From assembly GCF_000002235.5 (NCBI RefSeq), contig NW_022145613.1:2874001-2938000 (forward strand): a stretch of 64,000 nt of DNA, read 5' to 3'. The position numbers and the translations under genes are program-made. Below are positions 33,601-41,639 of this stretch, in pieces (position 1 is the stretch's first letter; every line of letters begins with the position of its first letter). Origin of the DNA: Strongylocentrotus purpuratus. Its lineage: Eukaryota > Echinodermata > Echinoidea > Camarodonta > Strongylocentrotidae. Below the pieces are notes generated by a model that was not told the origin of the DNA, did no database searches, and worked only from the letters and a program-made list of their open reading frames with translations.

Positions 33601-34585
33601 AGAGGAGATATATATATGAACGAAAATCCATATTTCACAAGAAAGTGTATATATAGATTACAAAAGCACATTACTACTTTATACTATGAACTTGATTCTC
33701 ATTTATTTTTTAAGATCTTATTTGGCGGTACACATTGATTATTATACAGCTCTCTATGAGCTGATTCTCCAAAGTCCTAAATCTTGATATCATAAAATTG
33801 TTTGTGTGTTTCGTAAAACCCTGTTTTTTGGGACATCTCGGATCCTGTCACAAACCGCCCTATTTCGAAATTAAACCATACATGGACTGAGCACACACCT
33901 GATTTATTATAGCAATGAAGTGCCAGACGGAAACCTGTGTAGGATTTCTTCATATTTGATTCAAAAGTGACAAGAAGAGAAGATCCTGTTGATAAGAAGG
34001 GAGGAACACTCAGGTCTTGTCCAGAATAGTTCCGGCTGTTGAAGTTTCTTTCAGGATCCAGTATTCCCAATACGTCATAGTCTTGTTCGGTATTAAAATC
34101 TTCGAAGACGACGGCGATTCCTTTGTACGTTGGTGCTGTGATATTCCACTCGGTTTTCACGTTGTATCCATAATCGCTGGGGTAATTACGAGATGTCAGC
34201 GTCCTCGTTTCATTGCATGTTAGACGTATCATTTCTCCTGTAAGGAAACATGCATACCAATGTATATAACGTTATCATGTAAAGATTGTACTTTTTTAAA
34301 TAAAATGTTGTTCTTTTTTAGCGAATATTGTGCTCCTGAATATTAAAAAAAATATGAAATACCAAAGTAAATCCATTATATTACATTTTAAACAGATAAG
34401 GAAGTACAAGCATTCATATTACATACATTTAATACATATCACAAAATAAAAATGTAGGCGGAATCGAAGGAATGTTCATTGTTTTAATAAATCGAATATA
34501 TGTAATTAACGTTACCATTGCTCCATGATATTTGTAGAATGAATCCAATTGAAATGATTATATCCAAGTAATATCCCGACTCCAT
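21028..34585 (-). CDS. CUB-SRCR-WSC-CCP type I membrane receptor (9 exons)
   Basis: Reconstructed coding exons, all minus: 34585-34516, 34237-33899, 33058-32825, 31406-31329, 30622-30368, 29582-29358, 23620-23521, 22629-22020 and 21651-21028. The sum is 2535 nt, 844 residues plus stop, and each junction has GT/AG and matching phase. Order: signal peptide (1-23), CUB (about 24-136), SRCR (137-240), WSC (241-325), CCP (326-400), membrane helix (about 411-431), cytoplasmic tail (434-844) with YATV, YSDI, YNTL, YEDI and YDLL motifs. SRCR, CUB and CCP are common in innate immune and scavenger receptors; WSC is known from polycystin-1, KREMEN and yeast wall sensors. Ligand and role are unknown. Small exons could still be missing in the 5.7-kb CCP-membrane intron. 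Confidence 0.75.
22020..22629 (-). CDS. Receptor exon 8: cytoplasmic tail, part 1
   Basis: A 610-nt exon between the acceptor CCGTTGCAG and the donor AAG|GTGAGT, adding about 203 Ser/Thr/Glu-rich residues. It starts RYTLEKQCSTMCRRF, with two juxtamembrane cysteines that could be acylated, and carries NEYATVSDL (YxxV) and a Pro-rich NRPLPQCPMGG segment that could bind SH3 domains. Confidence 0.7.
23521..23620 (-). CDS. Receptor exon 7: transmembrane segment
   Basis: A 100-nt exon, phase 1 in and phase 2 out. It reads SDLPPTKVPT, the hydrophobic VVVIVTVAGAVAFVGFVAVI and WKR as the cytosolic stop-transfer. The donor is AAGAG|GTATGA. Confidence 0.8.
23896..23974 (-). other. Exon-like island with stops in all frames
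   Basis: A 79-nt block has a good acceptor (TTATTTTGCAG) and donor (GCAG|GTAAGG) and lies 276 bp before the receptor membrane exon. All three frames contain a stop. It may be a decayed exon, or a cassette exon whose inclusion would truncate the receptor before its membrane anchor. Confidence 0.3.
24286..27530 (+). mobile_element. L2-type LINE, nearly complete, inside receptor intron
   Basis: The plus-strand ORF2 is almost whole. The endonuclease at 24286-25375 shows LNARSVRNKT, LTETWL, GGGVGLLFK, TGDFNVWVDD, HTLDLLI and SDHHAV. The reverse transcriptase at 25425-26768 shows SYRPVANLSFLSKVIER, LLDLSSAFDTVDH, VPQGSVLGPQLF and the catalytic YADDTQIY. The C-terminus at 26765-27385 ends with LWNSLPNTLKDC and LKTFLMANF. 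Two frame breaks are visible: near 25352, in a CT run, and near 26760. The 3' UTR ends in GCGCAATAAAAATG near 27530. It lies opposite to the receptor gene, in the intron between the CCP and membrane exons. Confidence 0.9.
27850..28050. repeat. GA microsatellites
   Basis: Two GAGAGA-rich tracts, about 27853-27885 and 27996-28048, separated by unique sequence. Arg/Glu-rich frames through them are artefacts. Confidence 0.85.
28090..28680. repeat. 147-bp tandem repeat, four units
   Basis: The box CCCTGTAAACGA recurs at 28097, 28243, 28390 and 28537 (spacing 146-147 bp). Each unit also has GACACAAATTTATTGGATAT and AAATAAATGGTGCTA boxes. The array is AT-rich, non-coding and intronic in the receptor gene. 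Confidence 0.9.
29161..29245 (-). ncRNA. tRNA-like sequence with A and B boxes
   Basis: The minus strand carries TAGCGAAGACG (A-box-like) and, at tRNA distance, GGTTCGAGTCT (B box) within a CCGAGAC/GTCTCGG stem. The arm geometry is not a clean cloverleaf, so it is more likely a tRNA-derived SINE head or tRNA pseudogene than a working tRNA. It lies about 110 bp past the CCP exon, in the intron. Confidence 0.35.
29358..29582 (-). CDS. Receptor exon 6: CCP (sushi) domain
   Basis: A 225-nt phase 1-1 exon: GSCKHPGNVAYGSW, GSRLTLTCQPGYVISGSKSI, ECKPNDAAKKTDWDKKIPHC. Four cysteines and the conserved Trp before the last Cys define a complete CCP module. A Thr-rich linker (TTLQTTG) leads to the membrane exon. 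A half copy of this exon lies at 15905-15790. Confidence 0.85.
29585..30365. other. Intron, with possible SINE remnant
   Basis: Intron between the WSC and CCP exons. Around 30085-30165 the minus strand has GGTTCGAGTCGGGCACG, a B-box-like segment that could be a SINE remnant; no paired A box is clear. The 69-codon plus-strand frame here is not a supported gene. Confidence 0.3.
30368..30622 (-). CDS. Receptor exon 5: WSC domain
   Basis: A 255-nt phase 1-1 exon. It has AYRGCFPF, NCMYTCSS, WNGCYCLN, KNCPLKGDPSQETNSWAFHY: the spacing of conserved cysteines (C...C-x3-C...C-x-C...C), with GD and a closing aromatic, fits a WSC carbohydrate-type module. The usual CGG near the end is replaced by a Cys-free stretch. 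Confidence 0.7.
31329..31406 (-). CDS. Receptor exon 4: SRCR domain, end
   Basis: A 78-nt phase 1-1 exon between the acceptor TTATCTCTCAG and the donor TTCA|GTAAGT. It encodes LLQQCTW...RLQCF, supplying the missing last cysteines of the SRCR fold. A nearer AG would give 61 nt and break the phase, so the 78-nt boundary is preferred. Confidence 0.65.
32825..33058 (-). CDS. Receptor exon 3: SRCR domain, first part
   Basis: A 234-nt phase 1-1 exon: NMRLDNIIGANEGILEVLYP, QWLPVCNESW, AEFTCRQLGFPGV, ASIVCDN. This matches the order of a scavenger receptor cysteine-rich domain (VRL...GxVEV...W...VC...W...A...CRQLGFPG). The domain continues in the next exon. Confidence 0.85.
33899..34237 (-). CDS. Receptor exon 2: CUB domain
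   Basis: A 339-nt phase 1-1 exon encoding a whole CUB-like domain: ...LTCNETRTLTSRNYP, TEWNI, VVFEDFNTEQDYDVLGI, TGSSLLVTFESN, YTGFRLALHC. The outer cysteine pair is present, but the inner pair typical of CUB is absent, with Gln in the usual C-x-YD position. NYS and NIT are potential N-glycosylation sites. Confidence 0.8.
34516..34585 (-). CDS. Receptor exon 1: signal peptide
   Basis: ATG at 34585 opens a 23-residue hydrophobic leader (MESGYYLDIIISIGF...WSN) and ends at the donor CAATG|GTAACG in phase 1. The start is chosen because it gives a leader that splices in frame to the CUB exon. A (TA)n tract lies about 65 bp upstream, in the presumed promoter or 5' UTR. Confidence 0.7.
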
Positions 34586-35479
34586 GATTCCTCGGTAGAT
34601 GTAGTCACCATGAGATGATATATGAGAGTACTGTTATACTTCCTCGTACAACTATATATATATATATATATATCAGCGTCATAGGACTCGATACATAATC
34701 ATAACCATATACGGAATGACGAACCAGGGATAAATTTTACGGGGGAGGGGCAATTTTTTCTCGGTATAAGTTTTCGCAAAACCATGCGGCGTAATGTTTA
34801 GGACATTGCCATTTCGATAGGGTAATTTTTTTTTGTATTTGCTGTTTCGTGTGGGTGTTGGTGTTTTTTTTTTTTATCAAGTACAAATGTACATCAAGTA
34901 CATTTTATATATTTGAACCGTATACAAAATATTGTAAGGGAAGGGGATAATACCTTGTAAGTCAATGTTCAATTTTCAGGAGATCTAAAAGACATGCACG
35001 TGAACATCAGTGCATTGACCCCTTTCCTTTTACATCTTGCTTGCGGCATTATTTTTTGCAGATCGGTATTACATGTGGGATAATGGAAAATTGAATTGGT
35101 CCTTGGTTGTAAAATAGCATTTGATAACAAAGACGTGTAAACATTAGCATGCGTTGTCATATCAACCCATTTCCTAACAGGGTTGAACTGGGTTGCTTCT
35201 ATATCAAAACTTATGGGAATAAAATAATTCATTAGTCAATGGGTTAAATTATTATTTTTCACTTATGCTTCAGGCATAAACAATATTTGCTTGGCATAAT
35301 CAACACAATGTCAACTTGAAATGATTTTATTTTCATTCCCCAAAGATTAAGAAAGGTATATTTATTAATCCGCATCTAATGCTTCTCAAAAGAAAGAAAA
35401 AAACGAAAACACAAGCTAAGATGTACAGACAAAATTTATTGTATGCTAGATGTTTTTCCATTCCAGCAGATAATTTGTC
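34586..35479. other. Upstream flank of the receptor gene
   Basis: This holds a (TA)n tract at about 34651-34673 close to the start codon, then AT-rich DNA with T-runs. No clear core promoter element beyond the TA tract and no other gene are visible. Confidence 0.4.
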
Positions 35480-35486
35480 AATAATT

Positions 35487-38400
35487 CAGGCGGGGATCCA
35501 GGATTTTCCAATAGGGGGGGGGGGGGGGGGCCGAAAATTTGAAAATTGCGCAGACCATTTTTTCAACTCAACATACCAATACTGACAAGGTCATATTAGA
35601 AGCACCATACCGGTACAATTTTTGACATTTTCATCGGGACGGGGGGGAGGGGGCTGAAGCCTCCAGCCCAAAAAAGTAAACTCTGGTTTTACAATTCAGG
35701 TAGCGAAGCGAGCGAGCACAAATTTGAGCATAATATGTATTTTGTGAAAGTGTTATTTATCACCAACATAAACGAGAAAAGATATCATAAATTGAAATTC
35801 CGGCAGCTCGCTGTTCCCCCCCCCCCCCCCCCCATTACGCACGAAGCGCAGAAGCTTTGATGTTTAATGAAATTATTATTCTCGACTCGTAAATAATCCT
35901 TATCTTCATTCAGTTCCCCCTCCCGCGCGAAGCGCGGAAGCTTTGAAGTTTTCATTAAATTATTGGAGAAAGAAAAGGATTCGTTGTACCATCCTCGACT
36001 CTTAATCCTTGTTTGAATTCAGCTTACCCCCTCTTGCGCGAAGCGCGGAAGCTTTGACGCTTTCATTAGATTATTAGAGAAAGAAGAGGATTCGTTGTAC
36101 CATTCTCGACTCCTAATCCTTGTTTGAATTAAGTTTTCCCCCATCTCGCGCGAAGCGCGGAAGCTTTGACGTTTCATCAAATTATTAGAGAAAGAAAAGG
36201 ATTCGTTGTACCATCCTCGACTCGTAATCCTTGTTTGAATTCAGTTTTCCCCCTCTCGCGCGAAGCGCGGAAGCTTCGACGTTTCATTAAATTACTAGAG
36301 AAAGAAGAGGATTCGTTGTACTATTCTCGACTCTTAATCCTTGTTTGAATTCAGCTTACCCCCTCTTGCGCGAAGCGCGGAAGCTTTGACGTTTCATTAA
36401 ATTATTAGAGAAAGAAAAGGATTCGTTGTACCATCCTCGACTCGTAATCCTTGTTTGAATTCAGCTTTCCCCCTCTCGCGCGAAGCGCGGAAGCTTTGAC
36501 GTTTCATTAAATTATTAGAGAAAGAAGAGGATTCGTTGTACTATTCTCGACTCTTAATCCTTGTTTGACTTCAGCTTACCCCCTCTTGCGCGAAGCGCGG
36601 AAGCTTTGACGTTTCATTAAATTATTAGAGAAAGAAGAGGATTCGTTGTACCTTTCTCGACTCTTAATCCTTGTTTGAATTCAGTTTTCTCCCTCTCGCG
36701 CGAAGCGCGGAAGCTTTGACGTTTCATTAAATTATTAGAGAAAGAAGAGGATTCGTTGTACCATTCTCGACTCTTAATCCTTGTTTGAATTCAGCTTCCC
36801 CCCCCCCCCCCCCCTTCGCGCGAAGCGCGGAAGCTTTGACGTTTTCATTAAATTATTGGAGAAAGAAGATGATTCGTTGTACCATTCTCGACTCCTATTC
36901 CTTGTTTGAATTCAGTTTCCCCCCTCCCGCGCGAAGCGCGGAAGCTTTGACTTTTCATTAAATTATTAGAGAAAAAGATGATTCGTTGTACTATTCTCGA
37001 CTCTTAATCCTTGTTTGAATTCAGCTTACCCCCTCTCGCGCGAAGCGCGGAAGCTTTGACGTTTCATTAAATTATTAGAGAAAGAAGAAGATTCGTTGTA
37101 CCTTTCTCGACTCTTAATCCTTGTTTGAATTCAGTTTTCTCCCTCTCGCGCGAAGCGCGGAAGCTTTGACGTTTCATTAAATTATTAGAGAAAGAAGAGG
37201 ATTCGTTGTACCATCCTCGACTCCTAATCCTTGTTTGAATTCAGCTTACCCCCTCTCGCGTGAAGCGCGGAAGCTTTGACATTTCATTAAATTTTTAGAG
37301 AAAGAATATGATTCGTTGTACCATTCTCGACTTGTCAGAATTATCAAAAAGGTTTCTTTGTGTGCTCCTTTTTCGTCCTATGTTTTCTAATTGCCCCTAT
37401 CGACCCTTGCTACACGTCTGCTTTAAAGGGAAAATGAAACAATCATGATTGTGATAGCACACAATAATTAGGTAAAAAGAAAAGAAAGAAAACAAATCTA
37501 TTACACCAACTATGGATAAATCAAGGCCGGGAGCGTCATATCATAGTTTTGTGTTATCAGGCGAGGGCCGGGGCGTAGCGACCAAGCGAGATTTTGCAAT
37601 GTTGAATGCTGAAATTATGCATTCTAGAAAATCCCAATATGTACGTTCTTTCCGCTATATTTCTTTCTAGCTATATTTCTAAATTTCCTGGGGTACGAGT
37701 CCCCCCTATTCACATACAAGCACAAGCGAGTTGGTATGAGCTCAATCCAAATGAAGGGCAAAATAAGAGTTGTGAAGCGGCACTACCGTTAATTAAAAAA
37801 TTTACTGTATATGGCTTCTATTTAAAAGACATCCAACATATTGTGCACTTTTCAAATTTCTCACTGAAGAGTGATGACTTTTGTAGCGCAGGGGCTCTTT
37901 TTAACGTTTAACTTTGAATCCGCAGCTCGAGATTTTATGCGGCCGGCCCGGCCCCCTCTATTCAATAACGTTTCCCAAGCCATCTGGAATGACCCCAAAT
38001 CTCCCGATTACAGTTTTTCCCTTATTCGTCATTACTGTCACTTAGCGCCATTTCTTTGTCTTTCCCTCTTTCTCACCCGACTTTTCTCCCGCCCCCCCCC
38101 CCCCCCCCAGTTGTATGTTCCCTCTCTTTGAAAGCACCCCTGTATCTCCGGTGTGTAAAGTCAGTAAGGGCCGGATTTTTTGTGTATTACGGGCCGGACT
38201 TTGTTGCGTGAAAAGTAACCCTTTATCGGAGATTTTGGGAACACAAATTCGGTCCCTCCGACCCCGGAGTGGGAGGGAGGTGGGGGGGGGGGGGGTTCTC
38301 CCTTTTTTTTCTCCCTTTTTCAATCTCTCTCTGTTACTTTTCTCTTCTTTCTTTTCTCTTCTCTTTTCTTTTCTCTTCTCCTTTTTTTTCCTTCTCTTCT

Positions 38401-38507
38401 CCTTTCTTTTTTCTCTTCTTTTCTTCCTCTTTTTTCCTTCCTTTTTTTTGCGCCGCCAATAGGGGGGGCCACGGCCTTTTCGGCCCCCCCCCCTGGATCC
38501 GCCACTG
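35487..38507. mobile_element. hAT-like non-autonomous DNA transposon (3.0 kb)
   Basis: The ends form inverted repeats starting CAG (CAGGCGGGGATCCAGG at the left; the right end reads CCTGGATCCGCCACTG). Both ends then run into G-rich or C-rich homopolymers and CCAATAGGGGGG-type sequence. A 7-bp direct repeat AATAATT flanks the element (35480-35486 and 38508-38514). CAG ends with 7-8-bp duplications are typical of hAT elements. No transposase is present; the interior is a 110-bp minisatellite plus GC-rich filler, poly-C and a T/C-rich tract (38300-38450). Confidence 0.75.
35837..37340. repeat. 110-bp minisatellite inside the transposon, about 14 units
   Basis: The box GCGCGAAGCGCGGAAGCTTT recurs at about 35925, 36036, 36148, 36258, 36368, 36478, 36588, 36698, 36818, 36929, 37038, 37148 and 37258; a diverged first unit starts near 35837. 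Spacing is 109-112 bp except for one 120-bp unit enlarged by a poly-C run. Each unit also contains a hairpin-forming pair, AAGGATTCG and CGTAATCCTT. Confidence 0.92.
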
Positions 38508-38514
38508 AATAATT

Positions 38515-40366
38515 AATAATTGATTGAAATAATAATACAGCTGAGCTCTCAAAAGGTTAATCTATATATATATGAAATAGAGAACATTGAGATCATTCGA
38601 CTCACAAATTTAGTAGTAACAGAAAAGATTATTAGACGAGTTCACTTTTTCGAAAGAAAAATATAAATATGACTTCCATTTTAATCTTTCGTAACTAAGC
38701 TTCACTAATTACGATTTAAACAAATTAAAAAGTCAAGAATAGACAGAAAAATTCATTTTTATACACCGTTATAACAATTTACTGGCATCAAATGATGGAT
38801 GGAAATGTTTTGAAAATATTTTAAACATATATTGATAAACATTTTCGTTTCTAAATCACTGTATTACATAAGATACGGAGTATTTTATCGTTGATAATAA
38901 TATTACCTATAAGTATAACAACAAGAACACTAATAACAATAATAAAAATAATGATGAGGCCAAGTAACAAAACTTTACGAGTTTCTAGTCCCTGCCCGCC
39001 TCCTTTTTTGGCCGCCGCCTCTTTTTTTAATACTATTTACTATTCAGAAAAAGAAAAAAAAAGCAACAACAACGACAACACCAACGACAACAACATTAAA
39101 AATTACACATTTTTTATAAATAGCTTCGTTAGTTGATTTGAGCTGAACACTGCATTTTCACTGTTTCTGAATTTTGAAACAAATTATTTAGCAAGTGGAC
39201 TAAAATTATAGAAATCATTTGTTTTGTCATACATCGCATCAGTATGCTCAAATAGCACAATATATGTGAATACATATACCTTGGCCAGTCATATTTAGCA
39301 TGACGGCCATCTTGAGAAAAGAACTGAAAATAGTAAATAATAAAGCGCTGCCTCCTCCTTTCTTTAAAAAGTCCGGTCGAGAAACTCATTACCTTTGTTA
39401 TTTGGCCTAATATGTAAAATTAATTATGATAATCAAAAATAATGATAATAGGAATATCAATAATGATAATAATAATAATTATAACAGTATTAATAAGCTT
39501 TTAGACATTCAAGACAGCCTATAATATATTTGCTTGGGTTCTAGAGGTTTGCTTCGATATCAAACTGTGAGAGATGATACAATGAAAACAACGATTTTTC
39601 TGAGCACCTTCTTATGGATCATTACTTGGGTTATAAATGAGCTAATTAACTTGACCACAACATCCTACAACGAATGGTCACAGGGAGACTTGTACGTATG
39701 GATTAATGGGTACCATAAACTGCTCAACTCTTATCTTGAAAAGCCCTATGATGCGCAAAGTAGTTTTGAAGTGAAATGTTTTCATTGTTTATTTCATGGT
39801 TCACAATCGGGACATATCCCATGGACCAACAGCCCATGTGATAAAATGTGTCGGTTCGGGAAACCCTCAGAAAAGTTAGGTTCGTGAGACCGATCTGTCT
39901 CGCTTGGTCGTCTTCAAGCACGCATCTCCGGTTGTCGCAAGCCGGTTATTGTCTGAACCACTTTTGGAAATGGCAAAGGAACCTGGAGCAGTTTTTCTTT
40001 TCTGGGGGTACTGAAAAAAAGTCAAGAATTTTTAAGGTACCTTTTGCACTGCAAATTTAGCTGATAGCGCCGACCAAGGTCCATGGTGTGACTGCGGAGA
40101 GTTGCAAACGGATGAACAATTTCATTGTTTCTAAATCCTGAATACCTATTTAATTGACAGCTTGCCTCTTTTGCTGGTCAAGTGATATTCAATTTATAAT
40201 GTGACGAACAGAGACTCCTTTACAGTGCCGTAGTTGATGTATGTGTGAAGTATTACCGCAAATATTTTGTTTTATCTGATCAGTAACCATGAGAAGTTTA
40301 GAAATTTTCAAATTCTTCATACTACCGGTGAAATATGACGTTGTAACACTATACAAAGTAGTCTTA
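38515..40366. other. Non-coding flank; likely GPCR 3' region at right end
   Basis: AT-rich DNA with ATA/ATG and CAACAACGACAAC microsatellite-like stretches near 38900-39110 and 39420-39490. A 117-codon plus-strand frame at 39534-39887 has no recognised domain. The right part probably contains the 3' UTR of the minus-strand GPCR. Confidence 0.4.
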
Positions 40367-41581
40367 TCATGGAACTCGTGTACAGCGCTTCACTTCACAT
40401 GTCCAACGATCAAGGAGCAGATAGTGCCGAAAGTTACGGCGAAAGTGCACATTAGTGGCAGCATATATGAAAGGATTAATCAAGGAGTTACACCACACAA
40501 GTGAATTTGTAACCTCCCAGCTAAGAGTCGACACGCATTTCTCGCCACATATGGCATACATGACAGTTGTTACTTGGATAGGCAACCAACATATCAGGAA
40601 ACTTCCTACAAGGACTGCAAGGACAACAGCGGCTTTACGATGTCTTGCGAATGTCCGTTCCTTTGTCTCCGAACTGCCCATAACTCTGTTGCCGGTTGGG
40701 CGTCCATGTGCCTGGGCTTCGCTGGCTTCAGGAGCATTATTGGCGGAATTATTAAATGAGATTCCCTCTCTATCTTGGTCATTGAAAACTTGTCTTGCAG
40801 AGTGACCGTCGTTTCTCGGACATGACGGATGGTCGGATTGTTCGTGGTTTCTTGAGATGGATAGAGTCAGTTGGTTGGTCAAAGGACTTGGTCCGACAAT
40901 ACCTCTCGATCTCCGTTTGATATTAGCATACACAGCCATATTCAGGATGAGCAGGGTTGTAAACGGAATGAAGAACTCTAGCACATTCACGACAATTGTT
41001 CCACCAAGACTGTATGAAAATTCCATCTCACAGTTATTAGCATAATTCACATTGTACTGACCAGTTATGGGACTCCAAGCAAACGCAAGGAGAGTGTACC
41101 ACATACAAACAACTGTCCATTTGAAAGAGACGATCAATGACAGTCGCTTCTTAGTCTGATAAGTATGATACTGTGCCCCCATGGTTAAGAGACAATAGCG
41201 ATCCCAGCTGATGAGTACCATGGTTAAAACAGACACTACACTCACTGTGTAATCGGCTATTAACCACACCTTACAGAGGAGCTCACCAAATGCCCAGTGA
41301 CCTTTGATGAGCCATGTTAGATTGACGGGCCACATGAAGGCTCCTACAATGAAATCAGTGATGCCCAGGTTCAGAATGAAGATATTAGCAACGCTGGCTC
41401 TGATCGGATGACTTCGAATATAAGCAACAATCACCATGATATTACCCACGATCGTAACAGCTGCTATGATCGAAACAACCAATGGAACTATCACAAGCCA
41501 AGCAGTTGAGTTGGAGTTTTCATGACTGTACGCGTATAAATTATTGCTGTCAGTTGAGTAATTGTTCATTTGGCTTTCCAT
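40367..41581 (-). CDS. Amine-type GPCR (rhodopsin family, histamine H3/muscarinic-like)
   Basis: A seven-helix receptor of 404 residues in one coding exon. Class A landmarks in order: GN in TM1, LGITD in TM2, Cys at the start of TM3, Asp in ADYTVS (position 3.32, the amine anchor), DRY as SWDRY, Trp in TM4, Pro in TM5, CWLP in TM6, NPFIY in TM7. Intracellular loop 3 is long and Ser/Asn-rich; the C-tail is short. N-terminal NYS and NST are glycosylation sites. The TM3 and TM5 pattern is closest to histamine H3-like and muscarinic receptors, so it likely signals through G proteins from an amine ligand. The start at 41581 is preferred over the ATG at 41626 because TTATTTTAACAG, a splice acceptor, lies directly before it; the upstream 15 codons are probably intron. 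Confidence 0.85.
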   Translation of the reverse strand: MESQMNNYSTDSNNLYAYSHENSNSTAWLVIVPLVVSIIAAVTIVGNIMVIVAYIRSHPIRASVANIFILNLGITDFIVGAFMWPVNLTWLIKGHWAFGELLCKVWLIADYTVSVVSVLTMVLISWDRYCLLTMGAQYHTYQTKKRLSLIVSFKWTVVCMWYTLLAFAWSPITGQYNVNYANNCEMEFSYSLGGTIVVNVLEFFIPFTTLLILNMAVYANIKRRSRGIVGPSPLTNQLTLSISRNHEQSDHPSCPRNDGHSARQVFNDQDREGISFNNSANNAPEASEAQAHGRPTGNRVMGSSETKERTFARHRKAAVVLAVLVGSFLICWLPIQVTTVMYAICGEKCVSTLSWEVTNSLVWCNSLINPFIYAATNVHFRRNFRHYLLLDRWTCEVKRCTRVP

Positions 41582-41639
41582 CGCTGTTAAAATAACGAAA
41601 AGAAGATTCGAAATAAATATTTTCAAGAAAATGTTTGAT

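Larger units (their letters stand above)
30630..33890. other. Receptor introns between CUB, SRCR and WSC exons
   Basis: Apart from the exons listed separately (33058-32825 and 31406-31329), this is AT-rich intron with short homopolymers. A short segment near 32000-32035 (AAAGGTATAGACCAGTTTT and GGAAACGCC) also occurs near 13790-13825, which marks it as a dispersed repeat. Confidence 0.45.

Noticed and set aside
38042..38552. Lys/Glu- and Phe/Ser-rich frames
   Set aside because: Products of the T/C-rich and poly-C tracts at the right end of the hAT-like element.
39582..39887. 102-codon plus-strand frame with a hydrophobic start and four cysteines, possible small secreted peptide
   Set aside because: No recognised family, no promoter or splice evidence, and a similar open frame on the other strand; not enough support.
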